Below are positions 10,133-21,493 of a DNA stretch of 64,000 nucleotides, piece by piece (positions within the stretch are counted from its first letter, which is position 1; each line of letters starts with the position of its first letter). Made by a program: the position numbers and the translations under genes. The DNA comes from Ctena decussata. Its lineage: Eukaryota; Mollusca; Bivalvia; Lucinida; Lucinidae. Under the pieces are notes generated by a model. That model did not search any database and had not been told where the DNA came from. It saw only the letters and a list, made by a program, of their open reading frames with translations. The stretch is from contig OZ022509.1 in assembly GCA_963989385.1 (NCBI GenBank), positions 75,042,667-75,106,666 of the forward strand. Direction: 5' to 3'.

Positions 10133-10228
10133 AATGTGGGTATTTCAGCTACATTAGCAGGGTTGCTATGGTCAGGGAAATATGGGGGAGCTCTGGGATT
10201 GGTGAGGGAAATTTGGACAACTTGAAAT

Positions 10229-10559
10229 TAAGGTGAATGGGTACACTTCTAGGAGAAGCAACGTCACCGTTTTCTTTTTTTTTTTTTTACCTCCCTTCTC
10301 AATTGGTGTCAACTCATTAAGAAAGGGATTTTCTTCCCTAGGACACTTTGTTTCAAGAGAAAACCCCATTAAAAAGGGCTTCTTTGTCCAGGGAAGCAAA
10401 CAGGATGTCAAAGCTATTTTCCTTTGCAAGAAAGGCAGAAAACTCTTTCCTAGAGAAGATCTGCTTTTGGATGGTCTTCATAAGCAAACAGGAAGTCATG
10501 AAAGCTATTCCCTATTATAAAAATGGCAGAAAAACATGGGGTGTATCCCTACACCTTAA
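10229..10559. mobile_element. MITE, family 2 (TTAAGGTG... ends), copy 1
   Basis: Left end TTAAGGTGAATGGGTACACT, right end GGTGTATCCCTACACCTTAA, inverted. Internal blocks (AACAGGAAGTCATGAAAG; GAGAAAACCCCATTAAAAAG) recur in the relatives at 11825-12033, 22376-22567, 33263-33509 and, degraded, at 28510-28713 and 41100-41256. It lies just upstream of the first recognised exon of the large coiled-coil gene. Confidence 0.7.
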
Positions 10560-10629
10560 AGAGGGAAATTTCTTTTCAATTTGTTGTACAAAGATAGTGA
10601 ATTCATGCCTGGTTCTGGTCTCGTTTCAG

Positions 10630-10838
10630 TGAAAGAAGTTCAGCATCTAAACCACTTACTGCGGTACCAGAACCACCACCACAAATGTATCTTAAAGTTG
10701 AAAAATGCCGATATCAGGCGACTGCAAGAGGAGCTTGTCAGCAAAGGTGTTACAGACAGAGTGACAGTCAGGGGAGACCAAGACAGGGAGGCACAGTTGA
10801 CAGGGGAGGTAACCCTGTTGAAGGAAAAGCTTGCCAGT
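10630..10838 (+). CDS. Coiled-coil/LC8/PP1-motif gene, exon A (first recognised exon); whole-gene note
   Basis: Ten exons on the plus strand join in phase: 10630-10838, 11649-11708, 13771-13986, 15042-15182, 21733-21837, 22610-22789, 25645-27543, 28803-28818, 30917-30988 and 32479-32528. They give about 981 residues. Domain order is coiled coils (exons A-D), a Gln-Thr motif array (D to G), a long Ser/Thr/Asp-rich disordered segment (G), then a C-terminal tail with GILK and KSVSW. No named family is recognised. Exon A is preceded by CTCGTTTCAG and followed by GTGAGT; it enters in phase 1 and ends in phase 0. It encodes a His/Leu/Lys/Glu-rich heptad-like segment. No earlier exon was found; an in-frame ATG at 10605 would allow translation to start here if the acceptor is not used. 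The motifs suggest a motor- and phosphatase-binding scaffold; this is inference. Confidence 0.7.
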
Positions 10839-11436
10839 GTGAGTTACTGCCGTTCATTACCTCTTTATGGTCTTCTTCACTTATTCTCTGAAACCACTGC
10901 ACCCATGGTTCTCAAGTTTCACTTTCAGCATGATCAGACTGCAGGGCTTAGTCAAATTCAGTGAGAATGGTCCACTAATGGAGTTCTTTCAAATTTATAT
11001 GATTTGGCAATCCAAGAGGCCATCGGCTGCTGTTACTAAAAATAGCAAAAACTTGAAAATGACAATTCTCAAGAACTTCTGAATGAATTGGGACCAGCTT
11101 TGTGTCAGAATGATTCTTGCAGGAAGCTATTTCATTTTTGCATATGTTCAAATTGACCATTGAAATGGCCGCCATCTGCCATTACTAAAAAAAGCGAAAA
11201 GTATGAAACAGGCAATATATCTCAGGAAGTACCAAAATTGGATTTTGACCAAATAGGTGTCAAACTGATGCTTTCATTGAGCTCTTAATTGTGAAGGCAC
11301 AAAGCAGGTGGAACGTATATGTTCTAAGGAATTCTTGTTCTTACCTTGATTTGGAGTTTTATATAAGCATTGCTTTAGTCTCCAAAATTGGGACACAGTC
11401 CCTTTACCAGTTCAACCTGGGTATGTTTATGTTATT

Positions 11437-11560
11437 GCAAAGAATAGAATAGAACATTTATTTCGGAATACCAACATGTAACAGAAGGTGTTCTTTGCAC
11501 AAATATACATGCACAAATACACAAACAACAAATTACACTACAAATATAAATATTAAATAT
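11437..11560 (-). repeat. Probable LINE 3' tail, minus orientation
   Basis: On the minus strand it reads CCGAAATAAATGTTCTATTC followed by repeated pentamers, the same style of tail as at 9990-10132. It lies in the intron between exons A and B. Confidence 0.4.
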
Positions 11561-11648
11561 TATTGTTTTTCACTTGTTTTCACGCTTCCAAATTACTGTC
11601 TCTGATTTATAGAGGAGCTGCCATGTAGTTTTCACATAACCTTTTCAG

Positions 11649-11708
11649 ACACAGAAACAGTATGATGATCAGGCCAAAGAATCTGACATCTGGAAAAACA
11701 GATACTGG
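11649..11708 (+). CDS. Coiled-coil/LC8/PP1-motif gene, exon B
   Basis: A 60-nt exon (20 codons, phase 0-0) between AACCTTTTCAG and GTAACT. It encodes a polar helical segment, TQKQYDDQAKESDIWKNRYW. It is too short for simple ORF searches, but phase, borders and composition match its neighbours. The donor lacks the usual AAG before GT, which lowers certainty. Confidence 0.6.
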
Positions 11709-11824
11709 GTAACTATCTACTTAACATTGTGCAGAAAGGAATTGATTGTGCTAATTTTATCCTGCAGTGCAGCTCTATGGTGCTTTCTGATTTGCCTTTA
11801 ATGCTTCTTCTATCTTAATATCAC

Positions 11825-12033
11825 TTAAGGTGTATTGATACATTTCAGGGGAAGCAACTCTGATGTTTTCAGTTTGCCTCCTTTCTCAGTAAGAGTCAAC
11901 TCCCATAGGAGTAAATTCTTTCATTTTAAGAGTGGACACCATTTTGAAAGAGCTGCATTGTTCAGGGTCATGAAAGTTGTTCCCATTTATAAAAGTGACA
12001 GAAATGCATGAAAGTGTACCCATACACCTTAAA
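11825..12033. mobile_element. MITE, family 2, copy 2
   Basis: Inverted ends TTAAGGTGTATTGATACATT and GTGTACCCATACACCTTAA, with the internal GGGGAAGCAACTCTGATG block of this family. Intronic. Confidence 0.65.
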
Positions 12034-12243
12034 ATAATTATTTAGGTTAACTGAAATTCAGACTAAACAGCAATCGTAACAACTTAGTGATGTTCAATTT
12101 TAGTCTTGTCTGCAGCTAGAAGCAAGACACAGCTATTGCTTTTGCATTGGTGGCATGAACGTATATCAAATTTTCAGAAGAAGCTCTTTGTAATCAAGCT
12201 GAAAATGTTTTTAGAAACTTCTTAAAACAGTACCATGTTTTAT

Positions 12244-13569
12244 TATGCCCCCGCCATTTAAAATGGGGGTGCATATAGTATCACCGCTGTCTGTACATAC
12301 AAAATGGTTTCCGTTCAATATCTTTTGACAGCAATGGTGTATTGAATTCATATTTCATACACAGCTATATAATCATAAAATACAGGTCAAGTTCGATGTT
12401 GGGTAAAATACGTCTATTATTGTGGGAGATATGGCCCTTTTTCGACTTCTGTTTCTATGAAAAAATGGTTTCTGTTCAATATCTTTTGAAAGCATTGGTG
12501 TATTGAATTCATATTTCATCCACAGCTATATAATCATAAAATACAGGTCAAGTTTGATGTTGGGTATAATCCGTCTGTTATTGTGGGAGATATGGCCCTT
12601 TTTCGACTTCTGTTTCTATGAAAAAATGGTTTCTGTTCAATATCTTTTGAAAGCATTGGTGTATTGAATTCATATTTCATCCACAGCTATATAATCATAA
12701 AATACAGGTCAAGTTCATGGTTGGGTAAAATCCGTCTATATTTGTTGGAGTTATGGCCCTTTTTCGACTTCTGTTTCTATGAAAAAATGGTTTCCGTTCA
12801 ATATCTTTTGAAAGCATTGGTGTATTGAATTCATATTATATACACAGGTATATAATCATAAAATACAGGTCAAGTTCGATGTTGGGTAAAATCCATCGAT
12901 TATTGCGGGAGTTATGGCCCTTTTTCAACTTCTGTTTCTATGAAAAAATGGTTTCTGTTCAATATTTTTTGAAAGCATTGGTGTATTGAATTCATATTAT
13001 ATACACAGGTATATAATCATAAAATACAGGTCAAGTTTGATGTTGGGTAAAATCCGTCTATTATTGTGGGAGTTATGGCCCTTTTTCGACTTCTGTTTCT
13101 ATGAAAAAATGGTTTCCGATCAATATCTTTTGAAAGCCTTGGTATATTGAATTCATATTTCATCCACAGCTATATAATCATAAAATACAGGTCAAGTTTG
13201 ATGTTTGGCAAAATCCGTCGATTATTGTGGGAGTTATGGCCCTTTTTCGACTTTATTTTGTATGAAAAAATGGTTTCCGTTCATTATCTTTTGAAAGCAT
13301 TGGTGTATTGAATTCATATTTTATACACAGGTATATAATCATAAAATACAGATCAGGATCGATGATTGGTAAAATCCGTCAATTATTGTGGGAGTTATGG
13401 CCCTTTTTTGACTTCGTTTCATACAATAATGGTTTCCGTTTGTTAGTTTTTGAAAAGTTACTTGTTTCCGGTCTATTTCTTTTGGCAAGTTGCATGGCAT
13501 CCATTTCTGTGATAAGATACAGAATGTTATCACATATCACAGTCATGACACCCCCCCCCCCCCCTTCAA

Positions 13570-13610
<41 letters not shown>

Positions 13611-13744
13611 AACTATAAAACATGTAACACAGAAGTCTGCCTTTGTGAACCTAGTTATGCTACAAGTGCCAGTACCTTAAACAAGGCACCATCTTACTTA
13701 GGGCACTAGGTGGGGGCATCCGTGTCCTATGGACACATTTCTAG
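12244..13744 (+). mobile_element. Pearl/Helentron-like element A with eight ~161-bp repeats
   Basis: Head TATGCCCCCGCCATTTAAAA, then about eight tandem copies of a ~161-bp unit starting at roughly 12301, 12462, 12622, 12782, 12943, 13103, 13266 and 13422, a long C-run (13549-13607), and a tail with the hairpin GTGTCC-TAT-GGACAC (13722-13736) followed by ATTTCTAGTTT. Head, satellite core, hairpin and CTAG end match the bivalve 'pearl' elements, regarded as non-autonomous Helitron/Helentron relatives. The last base lies 26 bp upstream of exon C. Confidence 0.8.
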
Positions 13745-13770
13745 TTTGATATTTCAATACCATTTCTTAG

Positions 13771-13986
13771 GACTCGTTAAAGACCCTGGAGGAAGCACAT
13801 AGACTTGTGAATGTTAACCTTCACAATGCTGCCCAGTATAAGAGTGATTGTGAAGTAGCTGAAGAAGAGACTAAAAGAACTGCTGAGAAATTAGAAACAG
13901 TTGAGGCTGATCTGAATGATGTCAGTGAAAAACTGGAAAATCTCAGAATAGAGAGGGACAGAGCTTTTGATGAATGGATGAGTAAG
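13771..13986 (+). CDS. Coiled-coil/LC8/PP1-motif gene, exon C
   Basis: 72 codons, phase 0-0, between ATACCATTTCTTAG and GTAAGT. Strong heptad-like composition (leucines spaced 3-4 apart among E, K, D, R) predicts a parallel coiled coil. The segment RIERDRAFDEWMSK at its end is echoed by a decayed copy at 14286-14327. The acceptor tract is the only sequence separating it from element A. Confidence 0.75.
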
Positions 13987-14003
13987 GTAAGTGTTAGTCT
14001 TCA

Positions 14004-14240
14004 TAAGTGCTGTGACATAACAAACCAGTAAAGTGGCATGTGCATCCAGTGAAGACTTGGATCAGCCTGGACATCTGCCCAGTCTGATCAGTCTTTGCTG
14101 TGCACCTATAGGGTAGCTAAGGGTCAGAGATTGCTCAGTGCGGATAGTGAAGACTGATCAGACTGGGTGGATGCCCAGGTTGATCTGAGTCATCATGTGG
14201 CGCTCATGCCACTTTGTTGGTTTTGTCATGTCACGGCTCA
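14004..14240. mobile_element. Palindromic MITE, family 1, copy 3
   Basis: Starts about 18 bp inside the intron after exon C and ends TTTTGTCATGTCACGGCTCA. The left end is degraded (AAGTGCTGTGACATAACAAA). It separates exon C from its relic copy. Confidence 0.75.
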
Positions 14241-14285
14241 TATGACTGCTTAACTGAATAATCCTGGACAAATCAGAGAAATCAT

Positions 14286-14327
14286 GAAATAGAGAAAGAC
14301 AAAGCTTTAGAAGAATGGTTATGTAAG
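14286..14327 (+). pseudogene. Relic duplicate of the 3' end of exon C
   Basis: Fourteen in-frame codons read EIEKDKALEEWLCK, against RIERDRAFDEWMSK at 13945-13986: seven identical residues plus several conservative changes. Both are followed directly by a GT donor (here GTTTGT, weak). Sequence upstream is frame-broken, so I call it a relic and not an alternative exon, though the latter is not excluded. Confidence 0.55.
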
Positions 14328-14487
14328 GTTTGTAGCCTTTATTCGCAATGTTGCGTAGAGTCAGCTGATGTTAATATGCAGAGCAATGATAGACAATAGG
14401 ATACAATATGAAAGTCTAAAATTGAAGAATGAATAAGGCAGATGGAATTGACATTGTGAGATTCCACATTAAAAGAAAGAAACAAAA

Positions 14488-14540
14488 ATACTGAGAAGTT
14501 AGAGAGAAGGCTGGTTGCTTGAGGGGTTGAAAATCTGAGG
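14488..14540 (+). pseudogene. Second, more degraded relic of exon C
   Basis: ACTGAGAAGTTAGAGAG ... GTTGAAAATCTGAGG parallels the exon C blocks encoding TAEKLE and LENLR, with an internal deletion and a TGA. Together with 14286-14327 it suggests repeated tandem duplication of this coiled-coil exon. Confidence 0.4.
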
Positions 14541-14907
14541 TGAACTCAAGGATATTGGCCGTCAAAATGCTGGCACTTAATTGCAAGGTTGTTTATAATG
14601 ATAGTCTGTCGCAAGGTAGAATCAACTTAATTTTGACTTCCTCAAGTTTCTGACAAAGAAACTTTAGTAATTGTCTTTAGCCAGCTAAGTCAAGAAATTT
14701 CTGGCATATTGGTTTTCAATGTGGAGGTAGTGTTTTGAAATCGCCATACTTATTCAGTTATAAGATCTGGCGCTCCCCTCTCTCTCCCCCCCCCCCACCC
14801 CCACCCCCTCCCCCAAACCACCACCTCCTCTTTCCCATGCCTCTAGAATGACAGTAGTAACATAAACCCGTGTTGTATAGTTTGCTACAAGATCAATTTT
14901 AACTTCT

Positions 14908-15005
14908 AAAAATAATCCCCAAAACTAGATCCATCTTACAAACAACCCCAAATATCTAGATCCATCTTGTAAGATGGATCTAGATTTTTGGGGTTGTTTT
15001 GGAAG
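14908..15005. mobile_element. Short palindromic element (TCTAGATCCATCTT core), copy 1
   Basis: AAAATAATCCCCAAAACTAG and later CTAGATCCATCTTGTAAGAT...TTTTTGGGGTTGTTTTGG form an inverted repeat. Similar elements are at 21606-21692 and 33000-33112. It ends about 37 bp before exon D, just upstream of its acceptor tract. Confidence 0.7.
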
Positions 15006-15041
15006 ATAAAAAACCCTGTTATAACCAAGTCTTGTTTGCAG

Positions 15042-15182
15042 AAATCTGATTTAGAGAATGAAATAGAGACTACAGGTGAGGATTTAGCTACTCAGAGAGA
15101 AAGATGTACTGCATTAGAGACAGTTGTTACACAGACCAAAGAAGAAAAAGCTGAGATGCAAACAGAACTTGATAATCTACAG
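15042..15182 (+). CDS. Coiled-coil/LC8/PP1-motif gene, exon D
   Basis: 47 codons, phase 0-0, between CTTGTTTGCAG and GTGATT. Continues the coiled coil and holds the first two Gln-Thr motifs, VTQTK and MQTEL. TQT flanked by hydrophobic and charged residues fits the anchor of LC8 (DYNLL) ligands. Confidence 0.75.
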
Positions 15183-15231
15183 GTGATTCAAAGATACACA
15201 CTTGAATAGCCTTAGAAGAGGATTGTTGTTG

Positions 15232-15467
15232 TTGAGGTCTGGCGCAGAGGTTATAAAACTTTTTTCATGCTCAACTCATGAGCATGAAATTTTATCTGCC
15301 AGTAAATGGCAAGTTACTGATAGGTACAGTTGTGTTCTTGCTCAGTTTACCTGAGTATGAAATCTTCTCTGCTTGTGAATATGAAAATGCCAACATTATT
15401 TATCAGGAGGGAAAATTTCATGCTGAGTTGAGTTGAGCACGATAAAAGTTTTATAACCTCGGGGCCT
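15232..15467. mobile_element. MITE, family 4, copy 2
   Basis: GAGGTTATAAAACTTTTTTC near the left end and GTTTTATAACCTCGGGGCC on the right are inverted, matching the element at 4683-4825. The centre holds CATGCTCAACTCATGAGCATG-like short inverted repeats. Confidence 0.7.
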
Positions 15468-16098
15468 AGTTCAGTGTCCCAGTAAACAATATTTCAGTCA
15501 TGTTGAGACTTAGCCACTGAATTTGCAGGACTTTCACTCAACCTTAGATAAATGACAATCAGAGGTCCTGCCTCAGATACTAACAGCTCTGCCGCAGTGG
15601 CACCGGGTATCCCATCTATTTGGCGGGTCTCGATGGACATGGGCCTCTTAACCCATTCCATTTGGGATACCCTTTTAGGGGTATGTGGGCAAACAGTTTG
15701 GATCCAGAAACGTGGGGCCTGACCTGAGATCCAAACTGTTTGCTGCCTAGACATCATTTCTACAAGAGTCGGTTAGACCAATATTGTCAAAATGTTCTTG
15801 ATTTTTGATGCAGACGACAATTTCTGCAAACAACAAAAAAATACCCAGAATGCAATGGGTTAAGAAGAGGATGAATATGAAATTCTAACATGACATTAAC
15901 GTGTTCCCCATTGAGCCATTAGGAAGCCACTTTGTGTGAAAAAGTTGTGATAAATCTTATTGTTAACGTCGCAGTGTGCACAATTCGCACCTTGGTGCAC
16001 ATTTCACGCCTTGATGACGTCAGCTGTAAACATGTTCTTCTGTTGACGTCTGCCTCAAAATAGTACTTAGGAAACATAACAATATCTTTGCATTTTTA
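15468..16098. other. Intronic non-coding stretch
   Basis: Contains an inverted pair CAAACAGTTTGGATCC / GGATCCCAAACTGTTTG-like around 15690-15745 and a degraded repeat, but no exon or defined element. Confidence 0.35.
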
Positions 16099-17140
16099 TA
16101 CGCCCGTTTTGAAAAAACGGACGTATTATGTCATGGCACTGTCCGTCCGTCCGTCCGTCTGTCCGTCCGTCCGTCCGTAAACATTCTTGTGCGCTCCATA
16201 ACTCATTTACCGTTTGGGATATATTCATGATATTTGGTAGGAATATGTATTAGGTTGGGGGAACATGTCGCGTACAGAAGTGGTTGCTCCCCCTTCCTTA
16301 GTTTCCAAGTTATGCCCCTTTGATTAATTTTTTCCCTGCCAGTCTTGTGCGTGCCATAACTAGATAACCGTTTGGGATATCTTCGTGAAACTTCATAGCA
16401 ATGTGTATGAAGTCTCAACGATGTGTCGCGTACAAAAATGGCTGCTCTCCCTTTCTTCATTTTAGAGTTACATCCCTTTCATTAGTTGATTATGGTTATT
16501 TTTGTGTATACATATCTTGTGCATACCTTAACTTTGTAACCGTTTGGAATATCATGATGAAACTTTATAGCAATGTGCATGATCACAAGACAATGCGTGG
16601 CATACAAAAATGGTTGCTCCCCCTTTCTTCATTTTGGAGTTACTTCCCTTTGATAAGTAATTTTAGGCATGTCTCAGTCACTCCATATCTCCTTAACCTT
16701 TTGAAATATTAGAATGGAACTTTGGAGGAATATGTATAATAATGGGGCAATGTATCCCGAGCAAGAACCACAACTCTGGGTTACTGAATTATCTGCCCTT
16801 GCATAAATTTCCTGTTTCCTCTGTGATTCCTTAACCCTACATGTGATTTTGTCAGGGGAATGTAGTAGAGCCAAGAATCTAGTATATTTAGTTTATGAAT
16901 TATCTCCCTTGTTCAACTATGGCATTACTCAACTTTTGAGCCACAATAACTTTGAAGCTGATTTTTGGTATACTCATAGTATTTGATGTGTTAAATATTT
17001 GAATAATGTTGCCGTCATTAGTTATAAAGTGGTTTCCCCTGTTTGTCTGCCTATCCATCCTTTTGTAAACAATCTTGTTCATTCCATACTCCTTTATGAC
17101 ATTAAAACGGGCGTATTATGCGCCGCTTGCGAAGCCCTTG
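16099..17140 (+). mobile_element. Helentron-like satellite element B
   Basis: Head CGCCCGTTTTGAAAAAACGG followed by a GTCC microsatellite (16141-16180). Then about six diverged ~150-160 bp copies of a unit with AACCGTTTGGGATAT...ATGGTTGCTCCC...TTAGAGTTAC. The tail repeats ACGGGCGTATTATG and ends with hairpin GCTTGCGAAGC (17125-17135) and CCCTTGTT. A 5' 'ACGGACGTATTATG' near 16118 is a direct match to the tail. Confidence 0.75.
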
Positions 17141-18683
17141 TTCATTATATATAGTGTTAGAATGGAAATAATGTTTCCTTACCAGAAAATTATCGCTGAT
17201 TAACACATGTTGTCAGGGATATACGAATATTAGTTCACTGCATATGGCTTTGCTGTCATGAATTGATATTTTGTGATCTGCCCTCCAACAACATGTGTTC
17301 GAGCAGAGCTATTTTAAGCTCGCCTGGACAAAGCCCAGGAAAAGCTATTGCACTACCCCCAGCTTCAGCGTCCACATTTACATTAATGTTTTTTAAAGAG
17401 CTCAATATCTCATGAACCAATAGATGTAATTTAACCAAACTTGCACGGATACATCACTGAGACAAGTTTAAGAGCTGATTAGATTTTGGTGACCTTGATC
17501 TCATTTTCAAGGTCACTGGAGGACTTAGATGACAATTTCTTGTACCCATGATATCTCTTGAACCAATGGATGGAATTTCACCAAACTTGCATGTATACAT
17601 TATAAGGATAAGTTTAAGAGCTGATTAGATATTGGTGACCTTGACCTCATTTTCAAGGTCACTGGAGGACTATGATGACAATTTATTGTACCCATGGTAT
17701 CTCCTGAACCAGTATATGGAATTTCACCAAACTTGCATGGATATATCATTGGGACAAGTTAAAGAGCTGATTAGATTTTGGTGACCTTGACCTCATTTTC
17801 AAGGTCACTGGAGGACTTAGATGACAATTTCTTGTACCCTCAATTTCTCATGAACCAATATATAGATTCTCACCAAACTTGCATGGTTACATCTTGGGAC
17901 AATTTTAAGAGCTGATTAGATTTTGGTGACCTTGACCTAATTTTCAAGGTCACTGGAGGACTTAGATGACAATTTCTTGTACCCACGATATCTCCTGAAT
18001 CAATGGATAGAATTTAACCAAACTTGCAACTATACATCATTGGGATAAGTTTAAAAGCTGATTCGATTTCAGTGACCTTGATCTTATTTTCAAGGTCACC
18101 GGATGACTTAGATGACAATATCTTGTACCAGCAGTATCTGATGAACCAGTAGATGGCATTTCATTAAACTTGCATGGATACCTCGTTGGGACTAGCTTAA
18201 GAGCTGATTAGATTTCGGTGACCTTGACCTCATTTTCAAGGCTACTGGAGGCCTGAGATGACATTTTTTTGTACCCATGATATCTCCTGAACCAATGGAT
18301 GGAATTTCACTAAATTTGCATGGATACATCATTGGTATAAGTTTAAGAGCTGATTTTATTTTGGTGACCTTGACCTCATTTTCAAGGACACTGGAGGACT
18401 TAAGTGACAGTTTCTTGTACCCACAGTATCTCATGAACTTGTAGATGGTATTGCAGCAGACTTGCATGGATACATCATAGGGACTAGCTTAAGAGCTGAT
18501 CAATTTTTGGTGACCTGGACCTCATTTTCAAGGTCACAGGAGGACTTAGATATGTGAAATTTCCCTAAAATTTATATATCTTATTAGCCTTTGGCTTGAT
18601 TTCCACATCACTTTCATACAAATGCCTTCGGGACAATCTCAAGAGGTTTTCAAGGTCAAAAGCTAACTTACAAATGCTTTTTT

Positions 18684-20186
18684 TAACCCCCGCCACGAAG
18701 TGGGGAGGGGCATATAGTTTTGCCCTAGTCCGTACATTCGTACGTACATACATAAGTCCGTATGTCCGTCACACTTTGTAGCAATGTTCTTGTCTTCACA
18801 ACTCCTCCTACAGCATTTGATGCAGGGAGTTGAAACTTGCAACACAGTTCAGACATGCATTGAACATGTGCATAAAGGAAACAGAACTTTGATTCAAATC
18901 TTTATTGCAGAATTATGTCCCCTTGAATAATATACATTTTATGACCATATTTCACATTTGAGTACTGTTCTTGTCTCCGTAACTCCTCCTATAGTATTTG
19001 ATGTAGGGAGTTGAAAGTTGCAATACAGTTTAGACATGCATTGAAGATGTGCATAAAGGAAACAGAACTTTGATTTAGGTCTTTGTTGCAGAATTATGTC
19101 CCCTTGAATAACATAAATATATTGACCGTATTTCACATTTGTAGCACTGTTTGTCTCCACAACTCCTTCTACAGTATTTAATGCAGGAAGTTGAAACTTG
19201 CAACACAGTTCAGACATGCATTCAACATGTGCCTAAAGGAAACAGAACTTTGAGTCAGATCTTTATTGCAGAATTATCTCCCCTTGAATGACATACATAT
19301 TTTGACGATATTTCCATAGCTTATATACAAGCTCACCTTTTGTCGTCGCTCTAGCAGCCTCATTTATTAACCAATTTTGGTATCACATCACAGCTTTATT
19401 GGGTATGACAATACCTTGAACAAGTTTGTGTTTCAGGTTGGTAGGATCAAGGTCAAGGTCACAGTTGCTATTTTCAGAAAAACAAGGGCATCGCTCCAGC
19501 ACTTTTATTTCTAGATCGATTGTGATGTAACTTCACATAAATGTTAAATATAACAATATCTTGAAAAAATTACTGTTTCAGCACCGCAGGTCCAAGGTCA
19601 AGGACACAGTTGCTATTTTTAGAAAAAAAACTTCATCATCCCTCTAGCATCTTTATTCATTGACAATTTTGATGTAGCTTCACTCAAATGCTTAGTGTGA
19701 CAATATCTTGGACAAGTTTGGGATCCAGAATTTAAGGGTCAAGGTCAAGGTCACATTTGCTATTTTTAGAAAACACGTTATCATCCCTCTGGCATGATTT
19801 TGGCATAACTTGATACAAATATTTAGCATGACAATATCTGGGACAAATTTACGTTTCAGCATTGTAGGTCCAAGGTCAAGGTCACAGATGCTATTATGGG
19901 TACATGTAAATCTTTGTCATGGTTGGAGCGCCTTTATTTATTAACTGATTTTGATATAACTTCACACAAATATTAAGTATTACAATATCTTGGACAAATT
20001 AACCTTTTAGAGTTGTAGTTCCAAGGTCAAAGTCACAGTTGCTATTTTTAGAAAAACTCAGTCATCCCTCTAGCACCTTTATTTATTGACAGATTTTGAT
20101 CTAACTTCACACAAATATGTCTTAACACATTACTCATCTAGTGAGGCATATGGCGGGGGCATTCATCACTTTTAGTGATTGTCTAG
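18684..20186 (+). mobile_element. Pearl-like element nested inside element C
   Basis: Head CCCCCGCCACGAAGTGGGGA...GGGGCATATAG, a GTCCGTA microsatellite, three ~183-bp repeats (starting about 18776, 18959, 19140), then about five diverged copies of a different ~150-bp repeat (GTCAAGGTCACAGTTGCTATTTTTAG). The tail is GGCGGGGGCATTCATCACTT with hairpin ATCAC-TTTTA-GTGAT and GTCTAGTTT. Two different satellites in one element suggests a composite. Confidence 0.75.
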
Positions 20187-20424
20187 TTTCTCTTTAAAAT
20201 GAGTAATACCTTGGACCCATTGATGGATATTCATCAGACTTGCATGAATATATCGTTGTGACAGATTTAAGACATGTTTAGTAGTTGGTGACCTTGACCC
20301 ATTTTTCAAGGACATAGTCTTCTATTTAGGATACCTTTAAAACCAGTGGATGGATTTTCTCCAAACTTGCATAGATATTTGATTTCTACATGCTTTTTAT
20401 TCATAAGAGGTGATGGATAATGTA

Positions 20425-20467
20425 CTGGTGGGGGTACATCAGTTTTTCTATGAAAAACATTTCTAGT
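20425..20467 (+). repeat. Isolated 3' terminus of a pearl-like element
   Basis: ACTGGTGGGGGTACATCAG followed by hairpin TTTTTCTATGAAAAA and CATTTCTAGTTT: the terminal signature without a matching head nearby. Probably the 3' end of a truncated insertion. Confidence 0.6.
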
Positions 20468-20713
20468 TTGTTTTTTTTAGCTTGTTCCCAATAGGATGAA
20501 GAACCTCTAAGGTCTTTGAACACCCTAAAGCCTTCAACACGGTGGCACAGTTTCTCAACATTTTCAGGCGATTTAACAACTGCAGCTGTCAAGTCTTGGA
20601 TGCCTTTAAAAGTTTTGTCTTCTGAATTCAAAAGTTAGCTTATTCTCACCCATTTGAATTAGACTTTATTACTCCAATTTCAGGCGAGCTATGCTGTCTG
20701 CTGACAGCTCTTG

Positions 20714-21493
20714 TTTATGCCCCCGTGACGATAGTCACGGTGCATTAAGATTTGCCCGTGTCTGTCTGTCTTTCCGTCCCTCCGTCCGTCACACTTTACG
20801 GTATAGAGTTTGTGTAATCAGCTTTTCCCACAGTTTTTAATGGATTTTTTTTTTCAAATTTTGCATACTTGTTGTGGACATATTGAAGATGTGCACGTTA
20901 GTTTTTGATGGGGCTAGAATTAATTTTAAGTGAATTACGACCTTTTGAACTTAGTCATTTTAGGCAAATTTTCGCATTGTAGGGTATGGAACTTGTGTAA
21001 TCAAATCCTCCCACAGTTTTCTATGGATCTGTTTCAAAACTTGCATACATGTTGTGGACATAATGAAGATGTGCATGTGGGTTTTTGATGGGGCTAGAAT
21101 TAATTTTAATAGAATTACAGCCTTTTGAACTTAGTCTTTTTTGGCAAATGTTTGCATTGGAGGGTAGGGAATTTGTGTAATCAATGACTCCCACAGTTTT
21201 CGATGGATCTCTTTTAAATCTTGCATACATTTTGTGAACTTATTGAAGATGTGCATGTGCATTTTTCTTGGAGCTAGAATTGATTCTGACAGCATTGTGG
21301 CCTTGCAAACTTAGTCAGTTTGGGTAGCATTTTTTGCACTGAAGGGTGTGGAGTTTGTGTAACGTTTACAATGGATTCTTTATAGATAGCATTTGTGCTT
21401 TAGAAGGTATGTATGTGCTTTAGGAATGTACACATCCTGTGACAGGCGCTGCACAGGGGCATCATTAGGGTCTTACAGACGCAATTTTTTAGT
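20714..21493 (+). mobile_element. Helentron-like satellite element D, inserted at the end of element C
   Basis: Head TATGCCCCCGTGACGATAGT...CACGGTGCATTAAG, about three to four ~180-bp repeats (ATGGATCTSTTTCAAAMTTGC, GATGTGCATGTGGGTTTTT), tail GGGGCATCATTAGGG and TTTTTTAGTTT. It begins within the T-run that closes element C, so two elements sit end to end. Confidence 0.65.

Larger units (their letters stand above)
17315..20713 (+). mobile_element. Helentron-like satellite element C, split by a nested element
   Basis: Head AGCTCGCCTGGACAAAGCCC, then about eight ~150-bp repeats (17395-18560) with the core TTTTGGTGACCTTGACCTCA ... TTTCAAGGTCACTGGAGGAC. The array is interrupted at about 18684 and resumes at about 20190, with the nested element between. 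The tail is CAGGCGAGCTATGCTGTCTG with hairpin GCTGTC-TGCT-GACAGC and CTCTTGTT. It lies in the long intron between exons D and E. Confidence 0.75.

Noticed and set aside
13379..13709. Frames with poly-Gly or poly-Pro
   Set aside because: Products of a C homopolymer in a pearl-like element.
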